Below are positions 42,940 through 51,545 of a stretch of DNA of 64,000 nt, in pieces. Origin of the DNA: DAINPP01 sp963667315 (GTDB lineage Bacteria > Thermotogota > Thermotogae > MWEM01); NCBI GenBank assembly GCA_963667315.1, contig OY763325.1, positions 310,001 to 374,000 of the forward strand. The letters are read 5' to 3'. Position numbers and translations under genes: made by a program. The notes under the pieces are model-generated. The model saw only the letters and a list, made by a program, of their open reading frames with translations, was not told the DNA's origin and searched no databases. How positions within the stretch are numbered: position 1 is the stretch's first letter; each line of letters starts with the position of its first letter.

Positions 42940-44001
42940 ATGAAAAATGTGATACTTGCTATGAGTGGCGGGATTGACAGCTCAGTTGCTCTTTATTTAC
43001 TTAAAAAAGAGGGATTTAACGTCCGTGGTGTTACGATGCAAAACGGATCAATGTCTGAAAAGGAAATAAAGGATGCACAACTGGTTGCCAGGCAGAATGG
43101 TGTTGAATGGGAACTTGTTGATATTGAAAAAGAGTTTAAAAAGGAAATTGAAAAATATTTTATCGAAACTTATGCAATTGGTATGACGCCAAATCCATGT
43201 GCTGTTTGCAACAGAAAGATAAAGTTTGGGCTGCTGATAGAAATGATGCGCAGGAAATACGGAGATGTCTATTACGCAACCGGACATTATGCCAGGATTG
43301 TTAAGATTCAAGGAAATTATTTTTTTTCACAGGCCACCGATCTTAAAAAAGATCAGAGTTATTTTCTTTCTACCGTGAAGAAGGAATATTTGCCAAAGAT
43401 AATCTTTCCCCTGGCCGACTTGACGAAAGAAGAGGTCAGGAAGATCGCTGAACAAAAGAATATCAGAACGGCGAAAAAACCCGATAGTCAGGAAATTTGT
43501 TTTATTCCGGAAGATGATTATCGAAAATATCTGCTTGATCACGGTGTGCAGACAAAGCGAGGCAATTTTGTCTTTGTCGATGGAACTGTTATGGGAACAC
43601 ATGACGGGACTTGTAATTATACAATTGGACAGAGAAAGGGTCTGGGAATCTCTTATTCGGAAAAGCTGTTTGTTAAGGAGATTAAGGTCGGTAGTAATGA
43701 AGTAATACTTGATGTACATCAGAATATGTATCATACCGGACTTATAGCAGATCGTTTGAACATGTTTATAAATATGCGCGAAATTGGTGAAATTTCACAA
43801 AAGATGCTAAAATGCAAAGTGAGGAGTAATTCGAAACCTGTCAACGTAAAAATAAAACTGATAAAAGATAAGCTTGAAGTTTTGTTCGAAGAGAAGCAGT
43901 TTGCCGTTTCACCGGGTCAGTTGTGTGTGATTTACTGTGATGAAAAGGTCGTACTAAGTGGAAGAATAGTCGCAGCTGTTGAAAAAACAGAAAAGGAATA
44001 A
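42940..44001 (+). CDS. mnmA: tRNA-specific 2-thiouridylase MnmA (CxxC+C type)
   Basis: MnmA adds sulfur at U34 of Lys, Glu and Gln tRNAs. The 353-residue protein has the PP-loop SGGIDSS (9-15), the catalytic Cys90 in NPCAVCNRKIKFG and Cys187 in SQEICFI, and the TGHYAR and IGQRKGLGIS motifs. Cys87 makes a CxxC where the E. coli enzyme has DxxC. Together with Cys187 this is the three-cysteine pattern linked to 4Fe-4S-dependent thiolation. GAGGAAGG is upstream of the ATG. The gap to the next gene is 7 bases. Confidence 0.9.
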   Translation: MKNVILAMSGGIDSSVALYLLKKEGFNVRGVTMQNGSMSEKEIKDAQLVARQNGVEWELVDIEKEFKKEIEKYFIETYAIGMTPNPCAVCNRKIKFGLLIEMMRRKYGDVYYATGHYARIVKIQGNYFFSQATDLKKDQSYFLSTVKKEYLPKIIFPLADLTKEEVRKIAEQKNIRTAKKPDSQEICFIPEDDYRKYLLDHGVQTKRGNFVFVDGTVMGTHDGTCNYTIGQRKGLGISYSEKLFVKEIKVGSNEVILDVHQNMYHTGLIADRLNMFINMREIGEISQKMLKCKVRSNSKPVNVKIKLIKDKLEVLFEEKQFAVSPGQLCVIYCDEKVVLSGRIVAAVEKTEKE

Positions 44002-44008
44002 CTGATAT

Positions 44009-46276
44009 ATGAAAAAAAACGATACATCTGGAAAATACAATTACAAGGATTATCTGATCAGGAAGGTTGTTCTTTATTTTCTGATATTTTCTTTAGTTTT
44101 ATCACTATTACTGATGATAAGTTTAAGGGCTTATCAGACTAGCTTAACGAAAGATCTTGGATCACAGATTGCATACGCGTTTTCAGAAAAAGTAGATATT
44201 TGGTTGAACGGTCTTGTGCTTGAGATTGAAGGGATTTCAAAAGCTTCTGACGGTATTCTGAATGTTAATGAAAAAATGGGTGATAATTTTAAGGAAATAT
44301 GTAATGAAAAACCGGGATATTTTGAAACTTTGTTTATCACAAATATAGAGGGAATGGCGCATGATTGTCACGACTTGAATAATAAGATAGACGATAGAGA
44401 TTATTTCAAGGCGATTGTTAACGGTGAAAGAGATACAATTATCAGTGAACCGCTTGTATCAAGAGCAAGCGGGGAAATGGTTGTAGTGATTGCGATAAGA
44501 TTGACGGATGAGAACGGACATACTGAAGGGGTGTTTGGCGGAACAGTCAATTTGAGTGAATTTAAACAGGTCTTGTCTGATGTTAAAATTGAAGGGAATG
44601 GAGAAGCCGTCGTCATATCGGAGAACGGTGATTTGATTTGTACTTCGGATTTATCCGGCGATTATGTCAGCAATTTGAATTTTATCAACTCTTTTGATAG
44701 GCGTACAAAAGAAAAGATTTTAACAATAGAAAACGGTTCGTTATACAGTAATAATCCATATAAACAAAATAGGAATGATTTTATATTTGTTAATACTCTT
44801 GAGTATTCACCCGGTTGGCAATTGCTTGTTTTAGTTCCGGATGCTGAAATTATCAACAAGTTCTGGGTAATGATGCTTCTTATTTCAGCATTATTGATTA
44901 CAGGGACCATAATTCTTACATTCATCATAAGACACTCAGCCAATAGGATTGTAAAGCCTCTTGAAGAAACGATTAAAGCGATTGATCAGTTTGATATTGA
45001 TGAATTCAGTCTGAATATTCCTGAAACAGAGATACGGGAATTAGCACTTCTTAAAACTTCATTCGAAAATATGGCATTTAATTTATTCAAAACGATAGAG
45101 GAAAAGGAGAAATTTTCTGAAGAACTTACCGCAGCGAATGAAGAATTGAGTGCAAATCATCAGGCACTGGAAAATTCCTGTCAACAACTCGAGAAATTAT
45201 CAACAGAACTTGAGAATATCTTTGAAACAGCTGCTGAGATGAATCACGTAAACTTGAAATCAGAAGAAGATTATTTACATCATCTCCTTGAAATGCTGAT
45301 TAATATTATTGATAAGGCTGAATATGGAAGTGTTTCGCTTTATCAGGATGAAAGCTGGAACTTTGTCTGTGCCATCGGACATGATATAGAAAAATTGAAA
45401 TCTCTTAAACTAAAACGGCACGAACAGATTGAAGTTCCAAAGACAATCGTTATAAAGAATGTTCTCGATGAGGGAACGAGTTCTTTTGATAATGAGTCCA
45501 GAGAAAAACTCGTGGAAGCCAGTAAGCCGATAGGGCATACGATAATCGGCAAGCTTCGAATCGGAAATGAAGTTGTCGGAACGATAAGTATTGACTCTAC
45601 TGAAGGTACGGAAGCATTTAATGAGGAAGATGTTAGAGTATTTGACGCTTTTTCCAATTTTGCCGCCTCATTTTTGGGAACCAAACGCTTGTTAAATGCA
45701 AAAAACATGTATCAGGAGAAATTGGTTTTATCTATCATAAAGATTCTGGAGATACACGATCCCTATACGAAAGGGCATTCAGAGAATGTAGGTATAATGG
45801 CTGAGAAAGTTGCCAGTCAATATGGTTTATCAACAGAAGAATGTCATGAGGTTTACTGGGCAGGTTTGGTACATGATATTGGAAAAATACTTATTCCCAG
45901 TAGCGTTCTGCTAAAAACGGGAAGACTTACAATTGAAGAATATGAACAGATTCAGCAGCATCCCGTTTGGGGAGCTGAGATTTTGAGCACTGCGAAAGAA
46001 TTAGATAGTATGGTACAAGCAGTAAAATACCATCATGAAAGATGGGATGGAAATGGATATCCTTTCGGGGTAAAAGGTAAAGAAATTCCGCTTTATTCCA
46101 GAATTATTTCGGTTGCGGATACCTTTGATGCAATGACTTCTGATCGTTCTTACAGGATTGCGATGAGTTTTGAAGATGCCGTAGAGGAAATTAAGAGAAA
46201 TAGTGGAACGCAATTTGATCCTGAAATTGTAAAGACTTTCATTGAGATGCTTGAAAATCGAAAGATTTTAGTGTAA
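44009..46276 (+). CDS. HD-GYP domain c-di-GMP phosphodiesterase with Cache sensor
   Basis: The 755-residue membrane receptor has a TM near 20-42, an extracytoplasmic Cache-like sensor (about 43-285), a second TM near 288-308, a HAMP-like linker and coiled coil, a GAF-like domain (about 410-555) and an HD-GYP domain. The last has HSENVG, the HD in LVHDIGKILIPSSVL, HHERWDGNGYP and ADTFDAMTSDRSYR, all needed for cleavage of cyclic di-GMP. It links an external signal to motility or surface behaviour. AAGGA precedes the ATG. Confidence 0.93.
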   Translation: MKKNDTSGKYNYKDYLIRKVVLYFLIFSLVLSLLLMISLRAYQTSLTKDLGSQIAYAFSEKVDIWLNGLVLEIEGISKASDGILNVNEKMGDNFKEICNEKPGYFETLFITNIEGMAHDCHDLNNKIDDRDYFKAIVNGERDTIISEPLVSRASGEMVVVIAIRLTDENGHTEGVFGGTVNLSEFKQVLSDVKIEGNGEAVVISENGDLICTSDLSGDYVSNLNFINSFDRRTKEKILTIENGSLYSNNPYKQNRNDFIFVNTLEYSPGWQLLVLVPDAEIINKFWVMMLLISALLITGTIILTFIIRHSANRIVKPLEETIKAIDQFDIDEFSLNIPETEIRELALLKTSFENMAFNLFKTIEEKEKFSEELTAANEELSANHQALENSCQQLEKLSTELENIFETAAEMNHVNLKSEEDYLHHLLEMLINIIDKAEYGSVSLYQDESWNFVCAIGHDIEKLKSLKLKRHEQIEVPKTIVIKNVLDEGTSSFDNESREKLVEASKPIGHTIIGKLRIGNEVVGTISIDSTEGTEAFNEEDVRVFDAFSNFAASFLGTKRLLNAKNMYQEKLVLSIIKILEIHDPYTKGHSENVGIMAEKVASQYGLSTEECHEVYWAGLVHDIGKILIPSSVLLKTGRLTIEEYEQIQQHPVWGAEILSTAKELDSMVQAVKYHHERWDGNGYPFGVKGKEIPLYSRIISVADTFDAMTSDRSYRIAMSFEDAVEEIKRNSGTQFDPEIVKTFIEMLENRKILV

Positions 46277-46314
46277 TATATCCCTTGGTTTTATTATTAT
46301 TAAGAGGTGATCTT

Positions 46315-47445
46315 ATGGAAGTAACAAATGAAATTTATGATATTTCAAAGCAGTATGAAACACCATTTTTGCTTCTTGACCTTGAACAGTTAAAAAGGAA
46401 CTACACACGTCTGAATTCGATTATGGAAAGACTTGAGATTTATTATGCGGTTAAAGCTAATTCTCATATTGAAGTAATCAAAATTCTAAACAATATGGGT
46501 TCGCATTTTGATGTCGCTTCAAGAGGAGAGATTGAACATTTGTTGAAACTTGGGATTCCAGGCAATAAAATGAGTTTTGGGAATACCATAAAAAAGGAAA
46601 AAGATATTCAATTTGCAAGAGAGAACAATATTGAAATGTATTCTGTTGACAGTGAGATGGAACTTGAAAAGATTGCAAAAAACGCACCTGGTAGTAAAGT
46701 TTATGCAAGACTTTTGATGAGTACGGATGATTCTGATTGGCCTTTGTCCAAGAAATTCGGAACAGATATTGATCATGTCATTCAATTATTAATTCACGCG
46801 AGGAATCTGGGGCTCGAACCGTATGGTGTATCGTTCCATGTCGGCTCTCAAACATACAATAAATATAAGTGGAAAGAGGCGATTGTTCAGGTTTCTGAAA
46901 TCTTCTATCAATTGAAATCAAATGAGGGAATCGAACTGAAGATGGTTAATCTTGGTGGAGGAATGCCGATTCAGCATACAAGACCCATTCCTCAGATTGA
47001 AGAAATCGGTGAAATCATTCGACAATCTATCGATGAGTATTTTGCGGATATTCCCGACCTGAGGGTTATTGTTGAACCTGGAAGATCGATGGTTGGAGAT
47101 ATCGGAACACTTGTAACGGAAGTCATTTTACGCTCAAGAAAACAAAAGGAAAACTGGGTATTTCTTGATGCCGGTATCTTCCACGGTTTGCTTGAAACAA
47201 TAGAAAATTTCAGATATGAACTGATTGTTGAGGGGAAAGAGGAAGAGGAAACTGCGGTCTTTACGCTTGCCGGTCCAACCTGTGACAGTGTCGATACGAT
47301 TTATGATGAAGTGGATCTTCCAATGAGTATTACCATGGGGGATAAGGTGTATTTTAAGAATGCCGGAGCCTATACCGTTGAATACGGAACATCGTTTAAT
47401 GGGATTCCTTCGCCTCAAGTACATATAAAAGAAGGATTTGAATAA
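46315..47445 (+). CDS. Ornithine/diaminopimelate/arginine decarboxylase family (PLP fold III), ODC-like
   Basis: The 376-residue enzyme has the PLP lysine in YYAVKANSH (Lys47), HVGSQTYN, the phosphate-binding VNLGGGMP, EPGRSMVGDIG and a C-terminal AGPTCDSVDTIYD, whose Cys-Asp motif is that of eukaryotic-type ornithine decarboxylases. It would make putrescine. DAP decarboxylase is less likely because the substrate-binding residues follow the CDS(x)D pattern. ATG 46315 follows AGAGGTGAT; the frame starts earlier without a site. It ends the operon at a terminator. Confidence 0.88.
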   Translation: MEVTNEIYDISKQYETPFLLLDLEQLKRNYTRLNSIMERLEIYYAVKANSHIEVIKILNNMGSHFDVASRGEIEHLLKLGIPGNKMSFGNTIKKEKDIQFARENNIEMYSVDSEMELEKIAKNAPGSKVYARLLMSTDDSDWPLSKKFGTDIDHVIQLLIHARNLGLEPYGVSFHVGSQTYNKYKWKEAIVQVSEIFYQLKSNEGIELKMVNLGGGMPIQHTRPIPQIEEIGEIIRQSIDEYFADIPDLRVIVEPGRSMVGDIGTLVTEVILRSRKQKENWVFLDAGIFHGLLETIENFRYELIVEGKEEEETAVFTLAGPTCDSVDTIYDEVDLPMSITMGDKVYFKNAGAYTVEYGTSFNGIPSPQVHIKEGFE

Positions 47446-47478
47446 GAAAAAGCGCCCTTTAAAAGGGCGCTTTTTCTG
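47446..47478. terminator. Bidirectional terminator
   Basis: GAAAAAGCGCCCTT pairs with AAGGGCGCTTTTTC around a 4-base loop, between the convergent decarboxylase and Ig-like lipoprotein genes. Confidence 0.9.
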
Positions 47479-47492
47479 TCAGGAGTTATTTT

Positions 47493-49361
47493 CTATGGAT
47501 TCGATACGTTACCTTCGAATTCTGTGATTCCTTCATTACCATATTTATCTTTGACGTTGATTCTTAATTTTACAGTACCACCTTCTGTTAAGGCATAAGA
47601 ACCCGCATTGAAATTTAACTTATACTGGTTCGGTTCATTCAGTTGAACAATGTCCACATTATTATTCTGATAGGTGTTGGCGTTATTTTCGTTACCGTTT
47701 ATGATAACGGTAACTTCTTCAAATGATATTCCCTGGTTTGCATCGGTTATTCTGAAAGCAAAGTTGACATAATCATCATCTGCGCCTTGACCAAAAGCCA
47801 TATGACCATCTACTGAAGCTAATTTTGGATGCTGAGTATCAATGATCACAGGAATGATCATGGATTTGCTGTTCCCATTTGTGTCTGTTGCCGTAACGGT
47901 CAGACTGGCTTCTCCTTCTGTTGGCTCTCCCGGTGCGGCAATGGTAACCGTTGCATCCTGTACAATCTTCGTTGCATAACCGGTACAGATGTCAAGCTTT
48001 TTTCTTGGGTTTTCTGCAAATACCGGAACGATTGAGAGTAATGAATGGTCACTTGATACAAAGGAATAATTTCCCTGTGAGATTGATGCGTTGTTGAAGG
48101 CATCGATGAAATTGATCGTTAGATTTCCGGTGGAAGTTGCATCTGTCAATACAAAAGTACTTTCAAAAACAGGAACGGTTTTATTCGTTTCATTGATTTC
48201 ATGATAGATGTTATCAAAGAATACAGAATCGGTTGATTCAGAGGAATGCGTCATCCCATAATCAGCTTTATCATTAAAGGTTGCCGTTGCGATTAAGGTC
48301 ACGCCATCGAGTTTCGTGAGATCGAATGTGATCGTTGCAACCGCGTTTTGAACAGAACTATTCAATTGATCCACCGAATAATCACATACACCGGTTATTG
48401 CCTTTTCGCCGGTACCGATTGTAATATCTGGTGTTCCCCAGGTCATCGTTTGTTTTCCCCAACCGATTCCCTGAATCCCCTTGTCTGCGAAGAAAGAGAA
48501 AACGGCATGATCCAGGCTCTTTGTATCTGATGCGGCGATCACTAAAGTGGCACAATCTTCATCATCGGACATATTAAAATTGTTGATTTGTACAACAGGG
48601 TCTTTCATATCGAGCGTAAATGTAAAAGTTGCGGCATTTGAATAAGTCGCTTCGTTTGCCGTTGCAAGAATAGTCAGAGTTGCAATTTTTGTGCATTCGG
48701 TAGCCATTTCTATCGCAACTTCTGTACTTTCAAATGTATCAGGTGTCACAGTTCCCTCTTTGGCAATATACTGTGCCCCTGAAAATTCAAATTTCCAGTT
48801 CAGTTCATCAAATATCGATTTTAATTTTTCTGTCTGAAAATCAACATCTACCGAAAACGTTGCGGTTACTGTTTCTGTCGCTCCAACAAAAGCATGATTT
48901 GTGATGTTATCACCGGCCACATTTGCCGTTACTTCAGGTATTAATTCAACGGGTAAAACAGTAAGCTGTTTTTCAGAACTTTTTGCTGAATCGCCAAGCC
49001 CCTGGGCTCTCAACGTATAGGTACCCTGTTCGAACTCACTGACATTTACGCTGAAAACATATCGGTTGTTGCTTAAAGCAAACCAATTTTCGCCGTATAC
49101 TTTTACCCATTGATCATCTCCGTCTTTCTTTTTCCAAAGCTGGATGGAGTCAATATCAGGATCAGTAGACGTGACAGTTGCCGTGAAAGTTGTGTAAATG
49201 TAAGCCTGAGTTTCTTCTAAAGAAAGTGTCAATGGCTTGTTTTCAGGTGGCTGAGGATTCGGGTTTGAACCCGGATTCTCTTCTACCATAGGCATACATG
49301 CTACGAAAGAAAATAAAACAAGAACGATTGCAAAGAACGCAAGAAAATACTGTCTTTTCAT
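47493..49361 (-). CDS. Lipoprotein with Ig-like repeats
   Basis: The 622-residue protein has a signal with a lipobox ending FVAC (residue 22), a Pro/Asn-rich spacer (about 28-44) and then five or six beta-rich modules of about 90 residues. Recurrent segments such as FTLDMKDPVVQINNFNMSD and IPVIIDTQHPKLASV resemble bacterial Ig-like or cadherin-like repeats. It is presumably a surface-exposed adhesin or scaffold; no enzymatic motif is visible. AAGGGGG is upstream of the ATG. Function unknown. Confidence 0.8.
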   Translation of the reverse strand: MKRQYFLAFFAIVLVLFSFVACMPMVEENPGSNPNPQPPENKPLTLSLEETQAYIYTTFTATVTSTDPDIDSIQLWKKKDGDDQWVKVYGENWFALSNNRYVFSVNVSEFEQGTYTLRAQGLGDSAKSSEKQLTVLPVELIPEVTANVAGDNITNHAFVGATETVTATFSVDVDFQTEKLKSIFDELNWKFEFSGAQYIAKEGTVTPDTFESTEVAIEMATECTKIATLTILATANEATYSNAATFTFTLDMKDPVVQINNFNMSDDEDCATLVIAASDTKSLDHAVFSFFADKGIQGIGWGKQTMTWGTPDITIGTGEKAITGVCDYSVDQLNSSVQNAVATITFDLTKLDGVTLIATATFNDKADYGMTHSSESTDSVFFDNIYHEINETNKTVPVFESTFVLTDATSTGNLTINFIDAFNNASISQGNYSFVSSDHSLLSIVPVFAENPRKKLDICTGYATKIVQDATVTIAAPGEPTEGEASLTVTATDTNGNSKSMIIPVIIDTQHPKLASVDGHMAFGQGADDDYVNFAFRITDANQGISFEEVTVIINGNENNANTYQNNNVDIVQLNEPNQYKLNFNAGSYALTEGGTVKLRINVKDKYGNEGITEFEGNVSNP

Positions 49362-49426
49362 AAAAAAAGACCCCCTTAAATAAAAATTGATTTGGATAAG
49401 AAAATATTTACTTTTACCCCCAAGAT

Positions 49427-49432
49427 ATTATA
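49427..49432 (-). promoter_or_regulatory. -10 box upstream of the Ig-repeat lipoprotein
   Basis: TATAAT on the minus strand (49432-49427) about 65 bases before the ATG; no good -35. Confidence 0.4.
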
Positions 49433-49443
49433 ATATACTTCAG

Positions 49444-49465
49444 GTATAAAATTGTTATTTTATAC
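49444..49465. promoter_or_regulatory. Perfect palindrome upstream of the Ig-repeat lipoprotein
   Basis: GTATAAAAT (49444-49452) and ATTTTATAC (49457-49465) are perfect 9-bp arms around TGTT. The element covers the region where a -35 would lie, so it could be an operator. Confidence 0.4.
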
Positions 49466-49560
49466 GATTTTGTATATGAAAATATGAATAAGAAATATTT
49501 AATATTGTTATAATGAAGGGGATCGAAGTATTTTTTATGAATCGGAAAAAAGAACAGGTA

Positions 49561-50292
49561 TTATTTTCTTGAAAGGATTTTTTCCTTTATCTTCATTAGA
49601 TCCGCAATGTTGAGTGTATCATATTTTTGAATTTCTCTTTTAAATGCCGTATAAGTATCTTTTCCGTGGAAAAGATAAAGATTGAGCAGTGTGTTTTTAA
49701 AGAGGATATATTCAAGTTCGCAACTTTTGAATTGTTTGAATAGTAAAGTGATCTCATCTATCAATTTATTTTTTAACGCAACATCTTCAAGTTTTTCGAA
49801 AGCAAGGGCATAATCTCTTTGTGAAAGTCTTTTGCTTTTTTCTTTTGTTTGGTCTGTTTGTTCCAACTCAAAAAAAGTACTCTGTTTATAAAGTTTTTTG
49901 ACATTCAGGACATTTTTGTGGAAATCTTCTCTGGAAATTGCAGGGTTTTCTAATGCATCCAATCGTTTCTGCTCAAGATATTCTGCTGTTTCTTTTACAT
50001 CCGGAATATTTGAAAGCCAATTTTGATTTTCAAAAAAAGACATACTGTTAATGATACTTTTGGCATATTTCTCTTCGTTCTGAATTCGGTTTTTCCACTC
50101 ATCTTTTCTTGCCCTGACGAAAAAATCAACGATTGTCATCATACGATATTCAAATTCCTTTATGTCAATATCCGGTACAATATGACGTAATTCATACAAA
50201 TCACCCTCTGTAAGATCAGAATTCTGTATTACATACTGTTTTAATTTTGCGGTCAATTCAGTCTCGTATTTTTTCTTTAAATGATTATCCAT
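49561..50292 (-). CDS. Unknown soluble helical protein
   Basis: I do not recognise this 243-residue protein. It is charged (many Lys, Glu and Asp), lacks a signal or membrane segment, and looks all-helical with aromatic-rich helices (EYRMMTIVDFFVRARKDEW; LEYILFKNTLLNLYLFHGK). It has its own promoter and an AGGT site about 8 bases before ATG 50292. It is divergent from the nitronate monooxygenase gene and not clearly co-transcribed with the lipoprotein downstream, about 200 bases away. Function unknown. Confidence 0.75.
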   Translation of the reverse strand: MDNHLKKKYETELTAKLKQYVIQNSDLTEGDLYELRHIVPDIDIKEFEYRMMTIVDFFVRARKDEWKNRIQNEEKYAKSIINSMSFFENQNWLSNIPDVKETAEYLEQKRLDALENPAISREDFHKNVLNVKKLYKQSTFFELEQTDQTKEKSKRLSQRDYALAFEKLEDVALKNKLIDEITLLFKQFKSCELEYILFKNTLLNLYLFHGKDTYTAFKREIQKYDTLNIADLMKIKEKILSRK

Positions 50293-50316
50293 TGATCTCT
50301 ACCTGCCTTTTTTTAT

Positions 50317-50345
50317 AGTATATAGAATAAGGAAAAAAAGTTCAA
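50317..50345 (-). promoter_or_regulatory. Promoter of the unknown 243-residue gene
   Basis: TTGAAC (50345-50340), 17-base spacer, TATACT (50322-50317) on the minus strand. An overlapping TTGACT-N17-TATTCT pair is also possible. Confidence 0.7.
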
Positions 50346-50372
50346 TAGTCAACAGAAAAAAATATACAGATA

Positions 50373-50401
50373 TTCCACTTTTGCACTGTTTATGATATAC
50401 T
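50373..50401 (+). promoter_or_regulatory. Promoter of the nitronate monooxygenase gene
   Basis: TTCCAC (50373-50378), 17-base spacer, TATACT (50396-50401) with the extended TGA at 50393-50395. The transcript would start near 50408, which makes the ATG at 50408 unlikely as the start codon. Confidence 0.6.
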
Positions 50402-50476
50402 TTATGGATGACTTTTAGTCATTTATTTTTTACGAAAAGTGACTCGTGGTCATTTTTTGAGGATAGGAGTGATAGT

Positions 50477-51517
50477 ATTAAAGAACTTAACTTTAATGGA
50501 TTGATACCAAAAAAACCTATCATACAGGGAGGTATGGCTGTAGGAATTTCATTGTCCGGCTTGGCATCAGCTGTAGCAAAAGCCGGTGGAATAGGGGTTA
50601 TTGGTACTGCTGGTATTGGATTTCAGGATAAAGAATATAATAAAGGATTACGTGAAGCGGATTTACGGGCATTGGAAAAAGAGATAATAACGGCAAAAAG
50701 CAAGACAGATGGTATTATCGGTGTGAATATAATGGTTGCACTTTCAAATTACAACGATATGGTTAAAACAGCGGTTAAAAATTGTGTTGATGTCATATTT
50801 TCGGGTGCCGGATTACCTCTGGAATTACCTTCTTTAGTACCTGAAGATTCTAAGACCCGTCTTGTACCTATTGTATCTTCCTTGAAAGGTGCGAAAGTAA
50901 TTGTCAGAAGTTGGATGAAACATTTTAAAAGGCTGCCGGACGGTTTTGTACTGGAAGGCCCAAAAGCAGGCGGCCATCTCGGCTTCAAGAATGATTTCCT
51001 TAAGAAAAGTTTTGAAGACTATTTTGATGTAACGGTGCCCCAGATCAGGGAATATCTGGCATCAATTAAGGAAAAAGAAATTCCTCTTGTTGTTGCAGGC
51101 GGCATTTTCACTAAACAGGATGCTGATAAAGTTAGAAATTTGGGGGCAGATGGTATACAGGTGGGGACTTCCTTTGTGGCAACCGAAGAATGCGATGCTG
51201 ATATCACTTTAAAAGAGGCGATCGTTAATGCAAAGGCAAAAGATATTGAAATCATCAAGAGTCCTGTTGGTATGCCCGGAAGGGCGGTAAGAAATAAATT
51301 TCTCGATGATGTAAAAGCGGGGATCCTTAAGCCTTTTGGATGTCCGTATCAATGTATTAAAACCTGTAATTTTAAGACAGCTCCCTATTGCATAGCAAAA
51401 GCCTTATTCTCTGCTTCGAGAGGAGATATGGAAAACGGCTTTGCTTTTGCCGGAACGAATGCCGGCTATATTGACAAAATAACGACAGTTGAAGAGGTAA
51501 TTTCAAGATATTTCTAA
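50477..51517 (+). CDS. Nitronate monooxygenase family flavoprotein
   Basis: This TIM-barrel FMN enzyme family includes nitronate monooxygenases and FabK. The protein has PIIQGGMAVGISLSGLASAVA near the N-terminus, GGIGVIGTAG, an active-site-like EGPKAGGHLG and the FMN phosphate loop VAGGIFTKQDADKVRNLGADGIQVGTSF. A Cys-rich segment (CPYQCIKTC) closes it. The open frame has an ATG at 50408 without a binding site, at the predicted transcript start. The only good site, AGGAGTG, lies 5 bases before ATT at 50477, which would give an N-terminus of usual length, 346 residues. Its start is therefore probably ATT; substrate unknown. Confidence 0.88.
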   Translation: MKELNFNGLIPKKPIIQGGMAVGISLSGLASAVAKAGGIGVIGTAGIGFQDKEYNKGLREADLRALEKEIITAKSKTDGIIGVNIMVALSNYNDMVKTAVKNCVDVIFSGAGLPLELPSLVPEDSKTRLVPIVSSLKGAKVIVRSWMKHFKRLPDGFVLEGPKAGGHLGFKNDFLKKSFEDYFDVTVPQIREYLASIKEKEIPLVVAGGIFTKQDADKVRNLGADGIQVGTSFVATEECDADITLKEAIVNAKAKDIEIIKSPVGMPGRAVRNKFLDDVKAGILKPFGCPYQCIKTCNFKTAPYCIAKALFSASRGDMENGFAFAGTNAGYIDKITTVEEVISRYF

Positions 51518-51545
51518 CGGAGGATTCTTCCTCCGTTTTCTTTTA
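51516..51545. terminator. Terminator after the nitronate monooxygenase gene
   Basis: AACGGAGG (51516-51523) / CCTCCGTT (51530-51537), 6-base loop, then TTCTTTT. The stem overlaps the stop codon and abuts the convergent kinase gene. Confidence 0.85.
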
